Below the pieces are notes generated by a model. That model was given only the letters and a program-made list of their open reading frames with translations, made no database searches and had not been told where the DNA came from. 64,000 nucleotides of DNA from the NCBI GenBank assembly GCA_021014945.1, contig MU266439.1, positions 24,737 through 88,736 of the forward strand, in the 5' to 3' direction. Every line of letters starts with the position of its first letter. Position 1 is the first letter of the stretch. The DNA is from Leucogyrophana mollusca. Its lineage: Eukaryota > Basidiomycota > Agaricomycetes > Boletales. A program made the translations under genes and the position numbers. Shown here piece after piece: positions 44,334 to 58,908 of the stretch.

Positions 44334-45158
44334 ATGCCAGACATGCTACAAAAGTCTGCCATTTACACGCATGGCCACCACGAATCCGTCTTGCGCTCTC
44401 ACTCGTGGCGCACTGCTGAAAACTCAGCAGGATACTTGTTGAGCTTCCTTGAACCTCATATGCATGTCCTCGATATGGGCTGCGGCCCAGGAACTATCAC
44501 CGCCGATCTCGCTGCACTCGTCTTCAAAGGACATGTTATCGGCATAGACAGCTCATCGGAAGTTGTGGAGAGAGCTACTTCTATGGCCGCCGAGCGTGGC
44601 GTGAAAAATGTCGAGTTCATTGTCGGTGATATCCACAAACTTGATTATCCGGATGCCACCTTCGACGTCGTTCATGCGCACCAAGTTTTGCAACACGTTG
44701 GAGATCCCGTTCAGGTTCTCCGAGAGATGCATCGTGTCACCAAGCCTGGCGGCGTCATCGCTGTCCGCTCGGTGGACTTTGCTGCGATGACATGGTTTCC
44801 AGAAGTTGGGGGGATAACAGAATGGCAGAACTTGTATCTTCGGGTTGCTCGCGCACTTGGTGGGGAACCTACTGCTGGACGGCAGTTGCATGTTTGGGCG
44901 CGGCAAGCAGGTTTTGACCGCGCTAGTATCAGATCTACTGCCAGCACCTGGTGCTACACTACCCCAGACGAACGGGCATGGTGGAGTGGACTATGGGCTG
45001 ATCGAATGTTGGCTTCATCATTTGCCACGAATGCGGTGGAGGGAAAACATGCGACTGAGGACGACTTGAGACGTATTGCACAAGCCTGGAGAGAGTGGGG
45101 AGCTCAGGAGGACGGTTGGTTTGCAGTTCTCCATGGAGAGATTCTATGCCGAGCGTGA
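44334..45158 (+). CDS. Class I SAM-dependent methyltransferase, 274 aa
   Basis: A single exon. The start MPDMLQKSAIYTHGHHESVL at 44334 is preferred over the non-ATG opening of the frame. Motif I is HVLDMGCGPGTITADLA (about residues 43-59), followed by the acidic motif II VIGIDSSSEVVERA, FIVGDIHKLDYPDATFDVVH and the motif III region VLREMHRVTKPGGVIAVRSV. This is the UbiE/Methyltransf_11 type found in small-molecule and secondary-metabolite methyltransferases. No signal peptide. The acceptor substrate is unknown; the neighbours (F-box and beta-trefoil genes) do not suggest a pathway. A strong inverted repeat lies in the likely 5' leader. Confidence 0.92.
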   Translation: MPDMLQKSAIYTHGHHESVLRSHSWRTAENSAGYLLSFLEPHMHVLDMGCGPGTITADLAALVFKGHVIGIDSSSEVVERATSMAAERGVKNVEFIVGDIHKLDYPDATFDVVHAHQVLQHVGDPVQVLREMHRVTKPGGVIAVRSVDFAAMTWFPEVGGITEWQNLYLRVARALGGEPTAGRQLHVWARQAGFDRASIRSTASTWCYTTPDERAWWSGLWADRMLASSFATNAVEGKHATEDDLRRIAQAWREWGAQEDGWFAVLHGEILCRA

Positions 45159-45348
45159 TACAGGGACACGAAAAAAGCTGCGGCTGCGGAAAGTTATTAG
45201 GGCTTTTGCGCTCTTGGGCTTAGCATCGTTTGTCGATTCCACGTCGGATCAGGGGAGTCTCTGTATATGGTAACCCCCTTGCAATGGCTTGGCCGTGGCT
45301 GCGGCTTGGGCGCTGGACTTGGTAGGTTAGCTACTTACCACGACGACA

Positions 45349-46331
45349 ATGACCGCGGACGCTCAGTTGTACGGATTCCCGCCTGGATACTTTGTTATTC
45401 GCTCTGTTGCTACAGGTCGCCTGTGGGACGTGAGCTTAGATGAAGTTGAGGACGGAACAGAGATCATTCTCTGGCCCGAGAAGGACAATTCACTCGTTGA
45501 AGGCAAGTCAGATCATGCTGTATGATCTAGTGGCAGTCATAATTTATCGAAATGATCAGGTCTCAGAGTCGTGGAATCGAACAATCAAGTAAGGATTGTC
45601 CACACGTCAAGCTGAGGCTTCTGTCACCTCACGAATGTTTTGACAGGTCTTCTTCATTGATACTTCTGGGGCATTGTGCTCGAGGTCATCTGGGCACGCT
45701 ATTGACGTCGAGGGTAAGTCCGTATCCTTTGCGACAATACGCGCCCGTGTTGTCTCACCCTGATCCAGAGGAGCGCTTGGTGCTACGTCACCGCCGACCC
45801 ATCTCCCAACCATTCCCGAACGCGTATTCCCATCCTCTTCCGCAGTTCTCGTATTCTCCAGAGACGCGAGAGATCACAGTCTCTTTTGCAAGTGACCCCG
45901 CATACCCTCCCTCGAGTGATGGATCACCGCCCTCTAATGGATGGAGACGGAAGTCATATATCCTGACATCTATTCCGATGCGGAAGCCCAAGAGTCTGAT
46001 GGATAACGCTGCAGCTTTCTTATCATCTGCCGTAACAACTCCCCTGTCTTTCTTCGGCACGATCACTGCGCAGCCCAAGGCAACGCCAGAGGACGTTTTC
46101 AGTGGTGATATCGATCTGACTGAAGATGAGATACTAGAACAAGAGCGTGGTGAAGAAGGCGAGGCGGATGACTCTTCTGAACTTTCTAGAAAAGTTCGAG
46201 TTCTTGCCATCGATCCGCGGGACTCGCCCCCAGCCGGCGAAAACGCCAGGATGCGTCGACAGTGGACTATCTTACCCTTGCGTACGAGATCAGCCTCTCA
46301 TCGCACTGCCTCGCCGAGGAAGAGTGGATAA
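45349..46331 (+). CDS. Ricin-B-type beta-trefoil protein, 270 aa
   Basis: Exons 45349-45502, 45560-45588, 45647-45713 and 45769-46331 sum to 813 nt in frame. The first three build one beta-trefoil-like module: FPPGYFVIRSVATGRLWDVS, EIILWPEKDNSLVEGLRVVE, NNQVFFIDTSGALCSRSSGH and AIDVEEERLVLRHRRP, in the style of ricin-B/carbohydrate-binding folds. The last exon is proline- and serine-rich (PFPNAYSHPLPQFSYSPET), then acidic (DIDLTEDEILEQERGEEGEA), then basic (RRQWTILPLRTRS). No signal peptide, so it is probably cytosolic or nuclear. The first intron starts GCAAGT after GAAG and ends GATCAG, a GC-AG intron. The sugar- or ligand-binding role is inferred from fold only. Confidence 0.75.
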
Positions 46332-46524
46332 GAACAATGGCCAGGTATTGGAATGGCAGGGTTTTTACTCACGACATTCAGGGGAGGCTTGTTCAGTTGT
46401 ATGACTATGTGTAACTTGTTTGTTTAAGAGAACAGCACTTTATAAGACCTGTACACATGTTGCAACTCACTGAGGCCACGGCGTCACGTGCAGCATGCGT
46501 ATAACTGGGATATGGCCCGAGTGT

Positions 46525-46682
46525 CTTATCCCCATCCTTGTTCGGGACATCTGACCCCCTCGTGTTGTAGGTTCTTTCAAGAAAACACGAGGTGATGAGC
46601 TTCTTATTGTCACCCCTACATGGCCCATCTTATCGGGGAGCAAGTCGGCTGTTGCTATTATTGCAAGATAAGGACTCAACCC
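46525..46682 (+). promoter_or_regulatory. Three GATA motifs upstream of agmatinase 1
   Basis: CTTATC at 46525-46530 and 46629-46634 and GATAAG at 46677-46682, all within 225 bp of the ATG. GATA factors of the AreA/Nit2 type bind such sites in nitrogen-regulated fungal promoters. The motif is short and its presence alone is weak evidence. Confidence 0.35.
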
Positions 46683-46749
46683 AGCTTGCATTTATTCTCA
46701 GGTTGATTGAGCCCAGACGTTCACTGAGATTCCAAAAGACGCTTGGACG

Positions 46750-48373
46750 ATGAAGGCACTCGCGAGTTACCTGGTGTGTGCGTTTATAGTCGGTGCTCTT
46801 CAAGCTCACGGCTACGAGCAAATACCTCTCGAAAACCACGACCTCCCCGAAACATGGCTATCAAAATACGGGAAGCAGATTGACCAGCCATTCTCCGGTC
46901 CACTAGCCTTCTCTCACTTGACATATTCGCGCTGCTTGGAGGATGAGTCTGCTGAATTTGACATTGCTGTTCTGGGGATGCCCTTCGACACTGGCACATC
47001 CTACCGCCCCGGTGCCCGCTTTGGTCCGTACGCCATTCGTTCAGGTAGTAGGAGACAAAGAGAGGCCCGTGGGTACAGTCTTGCATGGGGAAACAATCCT
47101 TATGAGCAAGGGTCCAAGATTATTGACTGTGGTGATGTACGATTGCTTGCGCTTTGGAATCAAGCTGTACGCCCAACGCTACCTTCATGCAGGTCCCCAT
47201 CATCCCTTTCGATAATGCTCTAGCAATGGACCAGATAGAAGTCGCCTACTCCACCCTGTTGGCAAGACCTGTCGCGTCAAGCAAGTCCTCTTGGGCGAAA
47301 GGCGCAGCTCTGGCCAGAGACGGTCGCGAACACCCCAGAATCGTTAGGTACTCTCGTGATCAAATATTACGCTCCGCAGAGCTGACAGTACCTCGATAGC
47401 TTGGGAGGGGATCATACCATCGTCCTCCCGATCCTCCGCGCTTTGAACAAAGTCTATGGCTCCGTCTCGGTGATACATTTCGATGCACACCTGGATACAT
47501 GGGCAGGTTATCCTGGTACAGTTTCTGAGCAATCACGAGTTACCCATGGCACCTTCTTCTATCTCGCTAACGAGGAGGGCCTGATCTCGAACACTAGCAT
47601 CCACGCTGGCATCAGGTGCAAATTACAGGTAGCTTTGAGCTCTTATACTTCATTCATTAATCGATGACGCCAATACTTGTCAAGGGGCTGGGAGACATCG
47701 AGAACGACCAATCAGTTGGATTTCACTTCATCACCAGCGATGATATCGACGATCATGGCGTTCCGGCCATCATTAAGCGCATTAGAGAGCGAGTAGGGGA
47801 TTCCCCTGTATACTTAAGGTAGGACCAGAGCCGTCCTGTGGTGCGTGGCTGAGCTGCAAGGTTTCCTAGTCTCGACATAGATGTCATCGGTGAGCACGCA
47901 ACCTTCGTATCGCCCTATCCATGTTGAGTATTGTTTCATAGATCCCGGTCTTGCGCCTGCGAGTCAGTTGTAGCACTTCACCTCTGTGATCTGTCGCTGA
48001 CTGGTTTTATCAAGCCGGAACTCCAGAGGCAGGGGGATGGACGAGCCGGGAGACCAAACGAATCATTCGTGGCCTGGCTGGGCTAAACTTCGTGTAAGTG
48101 TCCCTCTCAACGACTTCATCGCATGAGTTTTCCTTAATTTGAGTTTTCGTTTTGAATAGTGGTGCCGATATTGTCGAGGTCGCGCCTGCGTATGATCACG
48201 GTGAGCTTAGAAATTTGTAGTAGCATGATCTGATTCACCTAATTTATCCATCAGCCGAGATAACTGGGACGGCTGCTGCCGACATCGTGCATGACTTCTT
48301 GTCAATGTTTATGTCTCAAGAACCTCCCACACCGTACACGTTCCAAGGGTCATGGCCAAAAGACGAACTCTGA
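46750..48373 (+). CDS. Secretory agmatinase-like ureohydrolase 1, ends in KDEL
   Basis: The arginase/agmatinase family hydrolyses guanidino compounds (agmatine to putrescine and urea) with two manganese ions. [20 protein letters not shown] is a signal peptide. The core shows [20 protein letters not shown] and [14 protein letters not shown], then the metal motifs [24 protein letters not shown] and [16 protein letters not shown], and finally [14 protein letters not shown] and [15 protein letters not shown]. All expected metal ligands are present. The final exon ends [12 protein letters not shown], a textbook ER-retrieval signal. About eight introns. Paralogous to and 228 bp upstream of the next gene on the same strand, so they arose by tandem duplication. 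Confidence 0.92.
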
Positions 48374-48428
48374 TTCTATCAACTCTCCTCAGTGATAGGT
48401 TTCACACACCCATGTGGTCCTTCGAGCT

Positions 48429-48556
48429 GATAAGGCTTAATCAGCCACCGAAAAGCAGCCTGTAATACCTGTGTATTATCAGACGTATAAAGTGTGTATC
48501 AAGTGTGTCGCATTTATTTGCCCTCGCTTCACAACCTGTGAACCATTGAAAGATAA
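48429..48556 (+). promoter_or_regulatory. GATA motifs upstream of agmatinase 2
   Basis: GATAAG at 48429-48434 and AGATAA at about 48551-48556, within 175 bp of the ATG at 48602. Similar spacing of such motifs occurs before agmatinase 1. Weak evidence taken alone. Confidence 0.3.
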
Positions 48557-48601
48557 CCGGAAAGTGGTTAAACTGCACACCGGGATAACTATCTTCAGGA
48601 A

Positions 48602-50271
48602 ATGAGATTTCTAACTCTTGCCGCCATCCCCCTTGTCTACGCCCATCAGCATGTCCTGACCGAGCCGGAGAGCCAGCAAGAGCCTTGGGCTGCAAAATAT
48701 GGTCCACAGGCAGACCTGTCATTCAGCGGGCCTCTGAGTTACTCGCATCTTCCGTATGCACGTTGCCTGGATGACACCTCTGCGACCTTCGACATCGCAA
48801 TCCTGGGAATGCCATTCGATACTGCGACATCTTATCGGCCTGGGGCACGCTTTGGTCCTTTCGCCATTCGCTCAGGCTCGAGACGGCAGAGTGCACGGGG
48901 AGGATACGCTCTTAACTGGATGACGAATCCCTACCTCTCCGCTAAAATTTTGGATTGTGGTGATGTGAGTCGCATCCGACTCGCTCGGATTCAACTCTGA
49001 CGACCTTCAAGGTGCCCATCAGCCCTTATGACAATGCTCTGGCTGTAGACCAGATGACGACCGCATACACAACACTGCTGAACCGACCTATCAATGGGAG
49101 CGCTGATGTGCAGGGAGCGCGCACCGGGAAAATGGCCAAGGATGGAGTGGATCATCCTCGTATCGTCACGCTTGGTGAGCCACCTAAAAGTCAAGTCGTG
49201 TTGCGCTGGGGATGATACTCACCGAAAGCTGTATGTTGATAGGCGGCGACCATACCATTGTGAGAGAAGTATCGCGTACCATTTTTATGGTAGAGGCACT
49301 GAGCTCGTGCAGGTCTGGCCAATCCTTCGGTCGCTGCACCAGGTGTACGGACCTATATCTGTAATCCACTTTGATGCCCACATCGATACTTGGCCGACTC
49401 TAGAAGGCGGGCTCTCGGAGCAATCCAGAGTCACTCATGGGACGTTCTTCACCCTCGCATTCGAGGAAGGCCTGATGTCCAACTCGAGTATCCATGCCGG
49501 AATTCGTAACAAACTGCAGGTAAGGAGTTCGTCTTTCGTCGGTCGAACCTGGCAATTAAGCATGTGTTCTTCTCCAAGGGCCCGGAGCTTATCGAACATG
49601 ACGAAGCAGTCGGGTTTGACTTGATCATGGCGGATGATATCGACGACTTCGGTACAGACGGGCTCATCAAGCAAATCAGAGAACGTGTTGGCAACTCCCC
49701 TGTCTATTTGAGGTGACCTCGGTGTTCGTTGCATGTTGTACTTTTGCCTGATGATTCCTTTCGATCAGCTTCGATATCGACACTATCGGCAAGTAGTGAA
49801 TTTGCCACATTTTAGCGTATAGATGATGACCATGCTTGCGGCAACATCAGATCCAGGTCAAGCACCAGCTAGTGGGTTTTACTCATCCTAACTGAATAAT
49901 CTTGTGAACTGATAGTTTTGCAGCCGGCACCCCTGAGCCAGCTGGTTGGACAAGTAGAGAAACGAAGAGAATCCTCCGTGGCCTCGCAGGCTTGAATTTT
50001 GTGTAAGGCGTGTCCTACTTGATCATCTACTTGGGTCTCAAACTTCCCCCCTTTAGCGGAGCGGACATTGTGGAGGTTGCCCCAGCGTACGACAACGGTA
50101 AAAATCCCCTGGCGATCCAGGCTATTTTGCTTCTGACGGTCACTCGCAGCTGACATCACAGGGATCCTCGCAGCGGGATTGGTGGATGATTTTTTGACGC
50201 TGTTCGTGCAGGACGAGCCTCCAAAACGCCAGGGCGGAGGGCCCAAGCTTGCTCCCAGGGATGATCTTTAG
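48602..50271 (+). CDS. Secretory agmatinase-like ureohydrolase 2, ends in RDDL
   Basis: Tandem paralogue of the preceding gene. MRFLTLAAIPLVYAHQH is a short signal peptide. The core repeats [34 protein letters not shown], a GGDHTI motif, [41 protein letters not shown] and [15 protein letters not shown]; metal ligands are intact. The C-terminus is GGGPKLAPRDDL-stop, where paralogue 1 has KDEL. Intron positions match paralogue 1, but the one after DTI (49789-49850) begins GCAAGT instead of GT. Start and stop are firm; some middle splice sites were placed by comparison with the paralogue. Confidence 0.9.
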
Positions 50272-50506
50272 TAGTGGCGAGTTGCTGTTGACGTGGGAGA
50301 GGATACTTGGTCCAAGTCGATATGCATCATGACGACAGTCCCGTTTATTGGAATGGGCAAGACTCCACTGATACAGGGGGTATCAACTACAGTCATACAA
50401 CGGACAAGTTATGATCACGCGTAGATGGTCCATATTAGTCAAAGAACTGATGGTCCGTGAATAAATCTCACAACTGAAGAAAACTATGTATACTCTGTTC
50501 GGCCAC

Positions 50507-52290
50507 TCAGCCCTTCGTCCCCCAGCGCCCTGGAGCACCAGAAGGGCCCGACTCATATGTTGGAGGACCCTCAGCGTATGTGGACGGAGGTGGCGAAGCA
50601 ATCATACTGGTCCGCGCACCTCTGGGCCCTTTAACGGGACTGGTGTGGGACGGCATAGCCATCACGCTCGTGTTCAGAGGCGGAGGGGACTGCGATGACG
50701 AGCCTTGGTAATGGCCCGAGTAATATGGGTCTGTGTTTTGTGTTGGAGGGACAACGTTGTCACCATATCCACCGCCACCAAGGGTGTAGCTCCGCTCGGG
50801 CTGGTGGGCGGTTGGTGGTTGTGACGTATAGGGGTTGGTGTACGGCGACTGACTAGAGGAAGCTGGTATGGCGGCCGCTGTATTGAATGCGCTGGGATTG
50901 AAGGGGGGGTCCTGATAATGCGACCCCGGCTGAGAGGCGTAAGGATCGTAAGAGGTATACTGCTGGGGTGCAGTGTTATTGTCTATAGTTCCGCAATTAT
51001 GTATTAGATTAGATCAAAGAGAATCAGGTCCAAAAGCAATCTCACAAGAGTTGCCTCCGGCGGTATGACCATAAGCTTGAGGTGCGTAAGGATCTTGGTT
51101 GTAATATGCGTTGGGTGACGGGTCACGAGGGACTGGGGGGATTGCGGCAGCGGCAAGGCCTGGATAAGCATTGGAGGGACCGTGAGCGGTTGTAGGTTGC
51201 GAATAAGCGCTGGACGATGTTTGGGTATACGTGCTACCCTGGCGCTGGGGCGCTTGTGGGGGATATGTGGAGCTGTTGTTGTACTCATCCACAGCTCGCG
51301 TTCCTCGGGCACCTTGGACATAACCACCGCCTGCGTACCCGGTTTGCGAGGGCCGCCTGCCATACGAACCCATGCCGGCTTGCCCGGCAGTTGATATGCT
51401 CTGTGTATCACGGTACGGAACACTTTCTTCGTCATCGGTGTAGACCTCGTCACCGTAGACCTTTGCTTTAAGTGGCTGCGACGGATCATACTCCTGGAAG
51501 GATGGAAGGCCGACTTCTCCCTGGTTCTGGCGTGCTTTGCGATCTGCTTCAGCTTTCACGGCATCAAGCCGCATCTGATCACCGTAACCGCCTGCAGGGT
51601 TTCCATCTTTTGCCCAATCATTTCTCGGACGCCTCTTGATGCAGCATCTACCAATCCCATAGAAGCAGCCGCTGAAGAATAGCAGTACCCATGATACCAG
51701 GGTGATCCAAACGGCGTTTCCAATAGACGCGGAGCCTCCAGCGACGGAGTTGAGACGGGATTTAGCGATAAAGAAGAGAGCAATGTCGAATATGAAAGCG
51801 GCGAGAGCGACGGTGGCTGCGAAACCCGAGATGCAGCTGCTGAAACAAGTCATTGCCATCTCCCGGACGTGTGCGAGGAGCCCGAAGAGAGCGGCAACCG
51901 CTGCGAGCCCAAAGGCCACGATATGGAGGACGAGGGCGTATGTGAGCCATTTTACAGCAACTTCTGGTATCTGTATTGCCGTGTTATCACCCACAAGCTG
52001 GTTAATGTCTGACGGTTTGTGTGTGAACAGTGTTGACTTCCGGAACCTACCAAGTACTCACCGAGTTGGTACCCAACAGAAGCCTTGGAGCAGGTGTTGT
52101 TACCAGCGATGTCCATACAATACCCCAGCGTTCCGAAGGTAATGTCGCCATTGATGTTTTCAACTGCTAGCGAAGCCTTGAGGAAATAAACTGACTTTAT
52201 GAGGGGGACTGAGAAAGATACGACCGCAAGGAGAACTGTAGCAACGAGGGTTACCAAAAACCCAGGCGTCGCAGGTCGAATAAAGCCCAT
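50507..52290 (-). CDS. PalI/Rim9-family membrane protein (pH signalling or SUR7-like)
   Basis: Rim9/PalI assists the plasma-membrane ambient-pH sensor of the Rim/Pal pathway. The start at 52290 is MGFIRPATPGFLVTLVATVL, whose first helix leads to a Cys-containing extracellular loop (LGYCMDIAGNNTCSKASVGY). Three more helices follow: WLTYALVLHIVAFGLAAVAA, CISGFAATVALAAFIFDIAL and WITLVSWVLLFFSGCFYGIG. The cytosolic tail is long, low-complexity and rich in Tyr, Pro, Gly and Ser (repeated TSSSAYSQP, DPYAPQAYG, PYTSQPPT) and ends APGRWGTKG. The GxxxTC-type loop and tail composition fit PalI in filamentous fungi. About three introns. Confidence 0.85.
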
Positions 52291-52590
52291 CACCGGGAAG
52301 ACAAGAGTCTCAGACTCTGTAGAATATCTTCCACAGATGTAAGGAGGACGAGATATAAAGAAAGAGCTTTTTGTTTTCGTGCGACGAGTCTGGTCTTAGA
52401 TATAAGTAACCCTACAAACACAGTCAAGCACAGTTGGTGGCAGTGTGGCTGCCGCTTCACCCGCGGCTCAAGTGACTGGCAAACACAGCATTGGCACAGC
52501 GTCTATCTTTGACTGCGGCGAGCCTTCGACATAATAATATTCCTCCGCAGCTCTACAGAAAACCTTGGCACTATATAATGAAATAGCAGG

Positions 52591-53392
52591 TCACAACTCA
52601 GACTCAGGGTATGTCCACTCCAAGTAATCCAGCAACTTAAGCTCGCCCCGCACGACTTTGCCGCTGTCCAAGGTTCGCTTAAACACGAACCCACTCTTCT
52701 CAAACACTCGCGCACTGGCTCTGTTGCCGGCGAATGTGTACCCAGTCATGAAACGCACGCCCATCCGCGGGACTGCCCACTTCTCAAGTACGAGTTTCAT
52801 CGCAGCAGACATGATCCCTCGGCGATGGTGACTGGGCGCAAGATAATCTGCAGAAACAGTGGTTAACCGTGAGCACTCTGGGTACGCAGGCAGTGTTGCT
52901 CTCCCAACCTCCAAATGTCCAACGAATGGTTGGATCCCCGATCTCTTTTGCGTTATTCTCTTCGACTTGTTTCGCTCTTTCCTCCTTATCTAGCACTTCC
53001 TCCAACTGCGCCCTGTTGATCCCCAGGTCACCGATGTATATGTCGCTTCCATCCTCCAAAACCTCCCTCAGGTGTCTGACTGGGCAGTCACCCACGATCT
53101 TCAACGGTCCCTCCGGGTTTCGTTCCTCTTCCTCTCTGAGTTCAGCAAGCACTGCATCTGTCCTTCCTTTGATGAAGTTGAGCCATGGCAATGCGTACTC
53201 GTCAAGGTATGGTATAGGCGGCCCCTCGAGCCACACGGATACGTTTGGATGGTTGATGATAGGAGCGAAGCACAGCTCGTCGCTGAGGCGAGGTGGGGTA
53301 ATAATGATGTTTTCGTTGGGAGCAGGCAGGCGAAAGAAGGGCTCGCCCGTGGTAGGATTGACTTCGAGTGGGTAGAGTTGGCTGCGTGTCAT
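52591..53392 (-). CDS. GNAT acetyltransferase, paralogue A
   Basis: An acetyl-CoA-dependent N-acetyltransferase of the RimJ/Acetyltransf_3 type. MTRSQLYPLEVNPTTGEPFF opens exon 1; RLPAPNENIIITPPRLSDEL and VWLEGPPIPYLDEYALPWL follow. After TIRWTFG an intron leads to DYLAPSHHRRGIMSAAMKLV, which holds the acetyl-CoA loop (R-x-G-I-M), then FTGYTFAGNRASARVFEKSG-like sequence and the end LEWTYPESEL. The same architecture, with the intron in the same place, recurs at 57530-58320. The substrate is unknown; it could be a small amine or a protein. Confidence 0.88.
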
Positions 53393-53807
53393 GACTTGGA
53401 CTGGTGTGTTATCAGGTTTCCCACTGACAGAAGTTTATACCGGATCCTGACGCCCACCCAAGTCAAATCTAGTCAGAGGCAGCCCTAGTCAGATCCCACG
53501 TGCTGGCGCCCACAACTATGAACAGCTGTCCAATGCCTGTCACCGATTGGGACATAATTCGGAGGAACATCTGTCTGGCAGGCTGCATGGACCAGCAACT
53601 CGCACATGTAGTCCTCGATCTACCCGTTATCGACCGGGCCATGTATCATCAGAGGAGCCACCCGCGTGGTTTTCTTGTTTGATCGCATCATCGGATCCCG
53701 GGCTGATTCTCGTTTTTATGGCAGGTCAGAATACAGTTTGTGATAATGACATCGGATTATTGGCCATGAAAGCTCTACTTAGATGTAAGGATAACCAGTA
53801 GCTGTGT
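53393..53807. other. Intergenic: GNAT A promoter and ALA1 3' region
   Basis: About 415 bp, no supported gene. Confidence 0.5.
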
Positions 53808-57384
<3,577 letters not shown>

Positions 57385-57529
57385 CCAGATTTCAAGTGAC
57401 TTGCTTTGATTTACCACAATGGGATCTTGACTCGATTATTGGCGCTAAAGCAACACGTGATCCCTTGTAATAATTACGCGACGCGACTCCCAAAGAAAAG
57501 GTATATGTTTATTTGTTGACACAGTAAAG

Positions 57530-58320
57530 TCAATTCTCTTCATGTCTCCATTCCAGGTGAATAAATACGACAGGCTTTCCTCTCACCTCCCTCCCATTAT
57601 CCACCATGCCCCTTCGAATAAAGCCGTTCTTCTCAAACACACGTGCACTCGGGATGTTTCCATCGAACGCGAAGCCTTTCATGTAGCGTACTCCCATCCT
57701 CGGGATGGCCCACAGGTTAAGTACGACGTCCATTGCTGCGGACATGATGCCTCGGCCATGATGGCTCACGGCAACATAATCTGCGAGCACGCCTTCATTA
57801 CCGGAGAGTGGCGGGATACAGAGCAAAACCACAAACCTCCGAACGACCAGCAAATACTCGGATCGCCAAGAGGTTTAGCGTTGTTCTCGGCCACCAGGGC
57901 CGCCCTCTCCTCTGGATCCACAACGTTTTCCAGCGGTGATCGTACAATGCAGATATCCCCGATGAAGACATCACTGCCATCACTCTGGACTTCCCGCAGG
58001 TATCTGACAGGACAGTCGCCGACTATCTTCAGTGGGCCACCAGGGTTGATGCGTTCCTCCTCCCTCAGCTCCTCGAGAATCTTGTCGCTTTTCTGTTTGA
58101 TCGTGGCAATCCATGACTGGGCATGGTGAGGGAGGTAAGGTGTAGGAATTGATCCCATCCATTGATAAACTCGGGCGTCGTTTAAAATAGGAAGAATAGC
58201 ATCCTCGTCACCATTACGAGGAGGGGTGAGTATGATATTGTGATTTGGCGAAGGGAGACGGAGGAAGGGTTCGCCCGTTTGAGGATTGATATCAAGCGGA
58301 TGTAGCTGACTGAGCGCCAT
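57530..58320 (-). CDS. GNAT acetyltransferase, paralogue B
   Basis: Same layout as paralogue A. Exon 1 begins MALSQLHPLDINPQTGEPFL, RLPSPNHNIILTPPRNGDED and contains LKIVGDCPVRYLREVQSDGS; it ends near ICWSFG. The second exon reads DYVAVSHHGRGIMSAAMDVV, with HGRGIMSA as the acetyl-CoA loop, then FDGNIPSARVFEKNGF and the end LEWRHEEN. It lies on the same strand as, and about 145 bp upstream of, ALA1, while paralogue A lies downstream of ALA1. A duplication that skipped over ALA1, or an insertion of ALA1 between copies, must have occurred. Confidence 0.88.
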
Positions 58321-58908
58321 TCTAAACGCTGAGAGTCACAGCTGGCGCACGGCTCTCGGTATCGGATGGCAGTCTGACGAGGAGTCACAACCTATCAACT
58401 GAGCGGATGAGTGACTCAAGATCTGACCTTTCTGATTTCGGTAGATAGATCTGCAGCTTCGGCCAATTTCTTGTACACTACGTCGGGAGAGCAGAAAGTA
58501 AACTAACATACCTGACAACATTTGTGGGGGAACATCACTATCGTGGTCACTGGCAAGTTGCAGCACAGATCTACGCTTTCGACGCAGTGTCCTGCATCGT
58601 CTCTGGTTCCGCCTCTCCTAACTGCCAGTAGTAGCATGAACGTGGTAGGGGCGTGCGGGGAAATTATAATATTAGCACTGCTCACGTACTCGGAATGAAC
58701 ACCAAGGGTACCGGGCGTCCACGCCGCTAAGAGTCAGTGAGCCTGCCCTGAAGCAGATCGATAAGCTGGGTCTTGGAAAAAACACGAAACTCTGTCTCCT
58801 ACAACGAGTCTTGCGGTCCCGGTGCTTGCAATCGACTCGTCCGCTTCATCTTGTTTAAAAGGATCTTGTACTTCTCTTTCTCTTTCTCCACTGTAAAATC
58901 TAGACATC
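58321..58908. promoter_or_regulatory. eEF2 upstream region with CT-rich leader
   Basis: The divergent gap between GNAT B and eEF2. A pyrimidine tract (CTTCTCTTTCTCTTTCTCC, 58871-58889) lies just before the ATG, as is common in strongly expressed fungal genes near transcription starts. No canonical TATA box is obvious. Confidence 0.5.
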
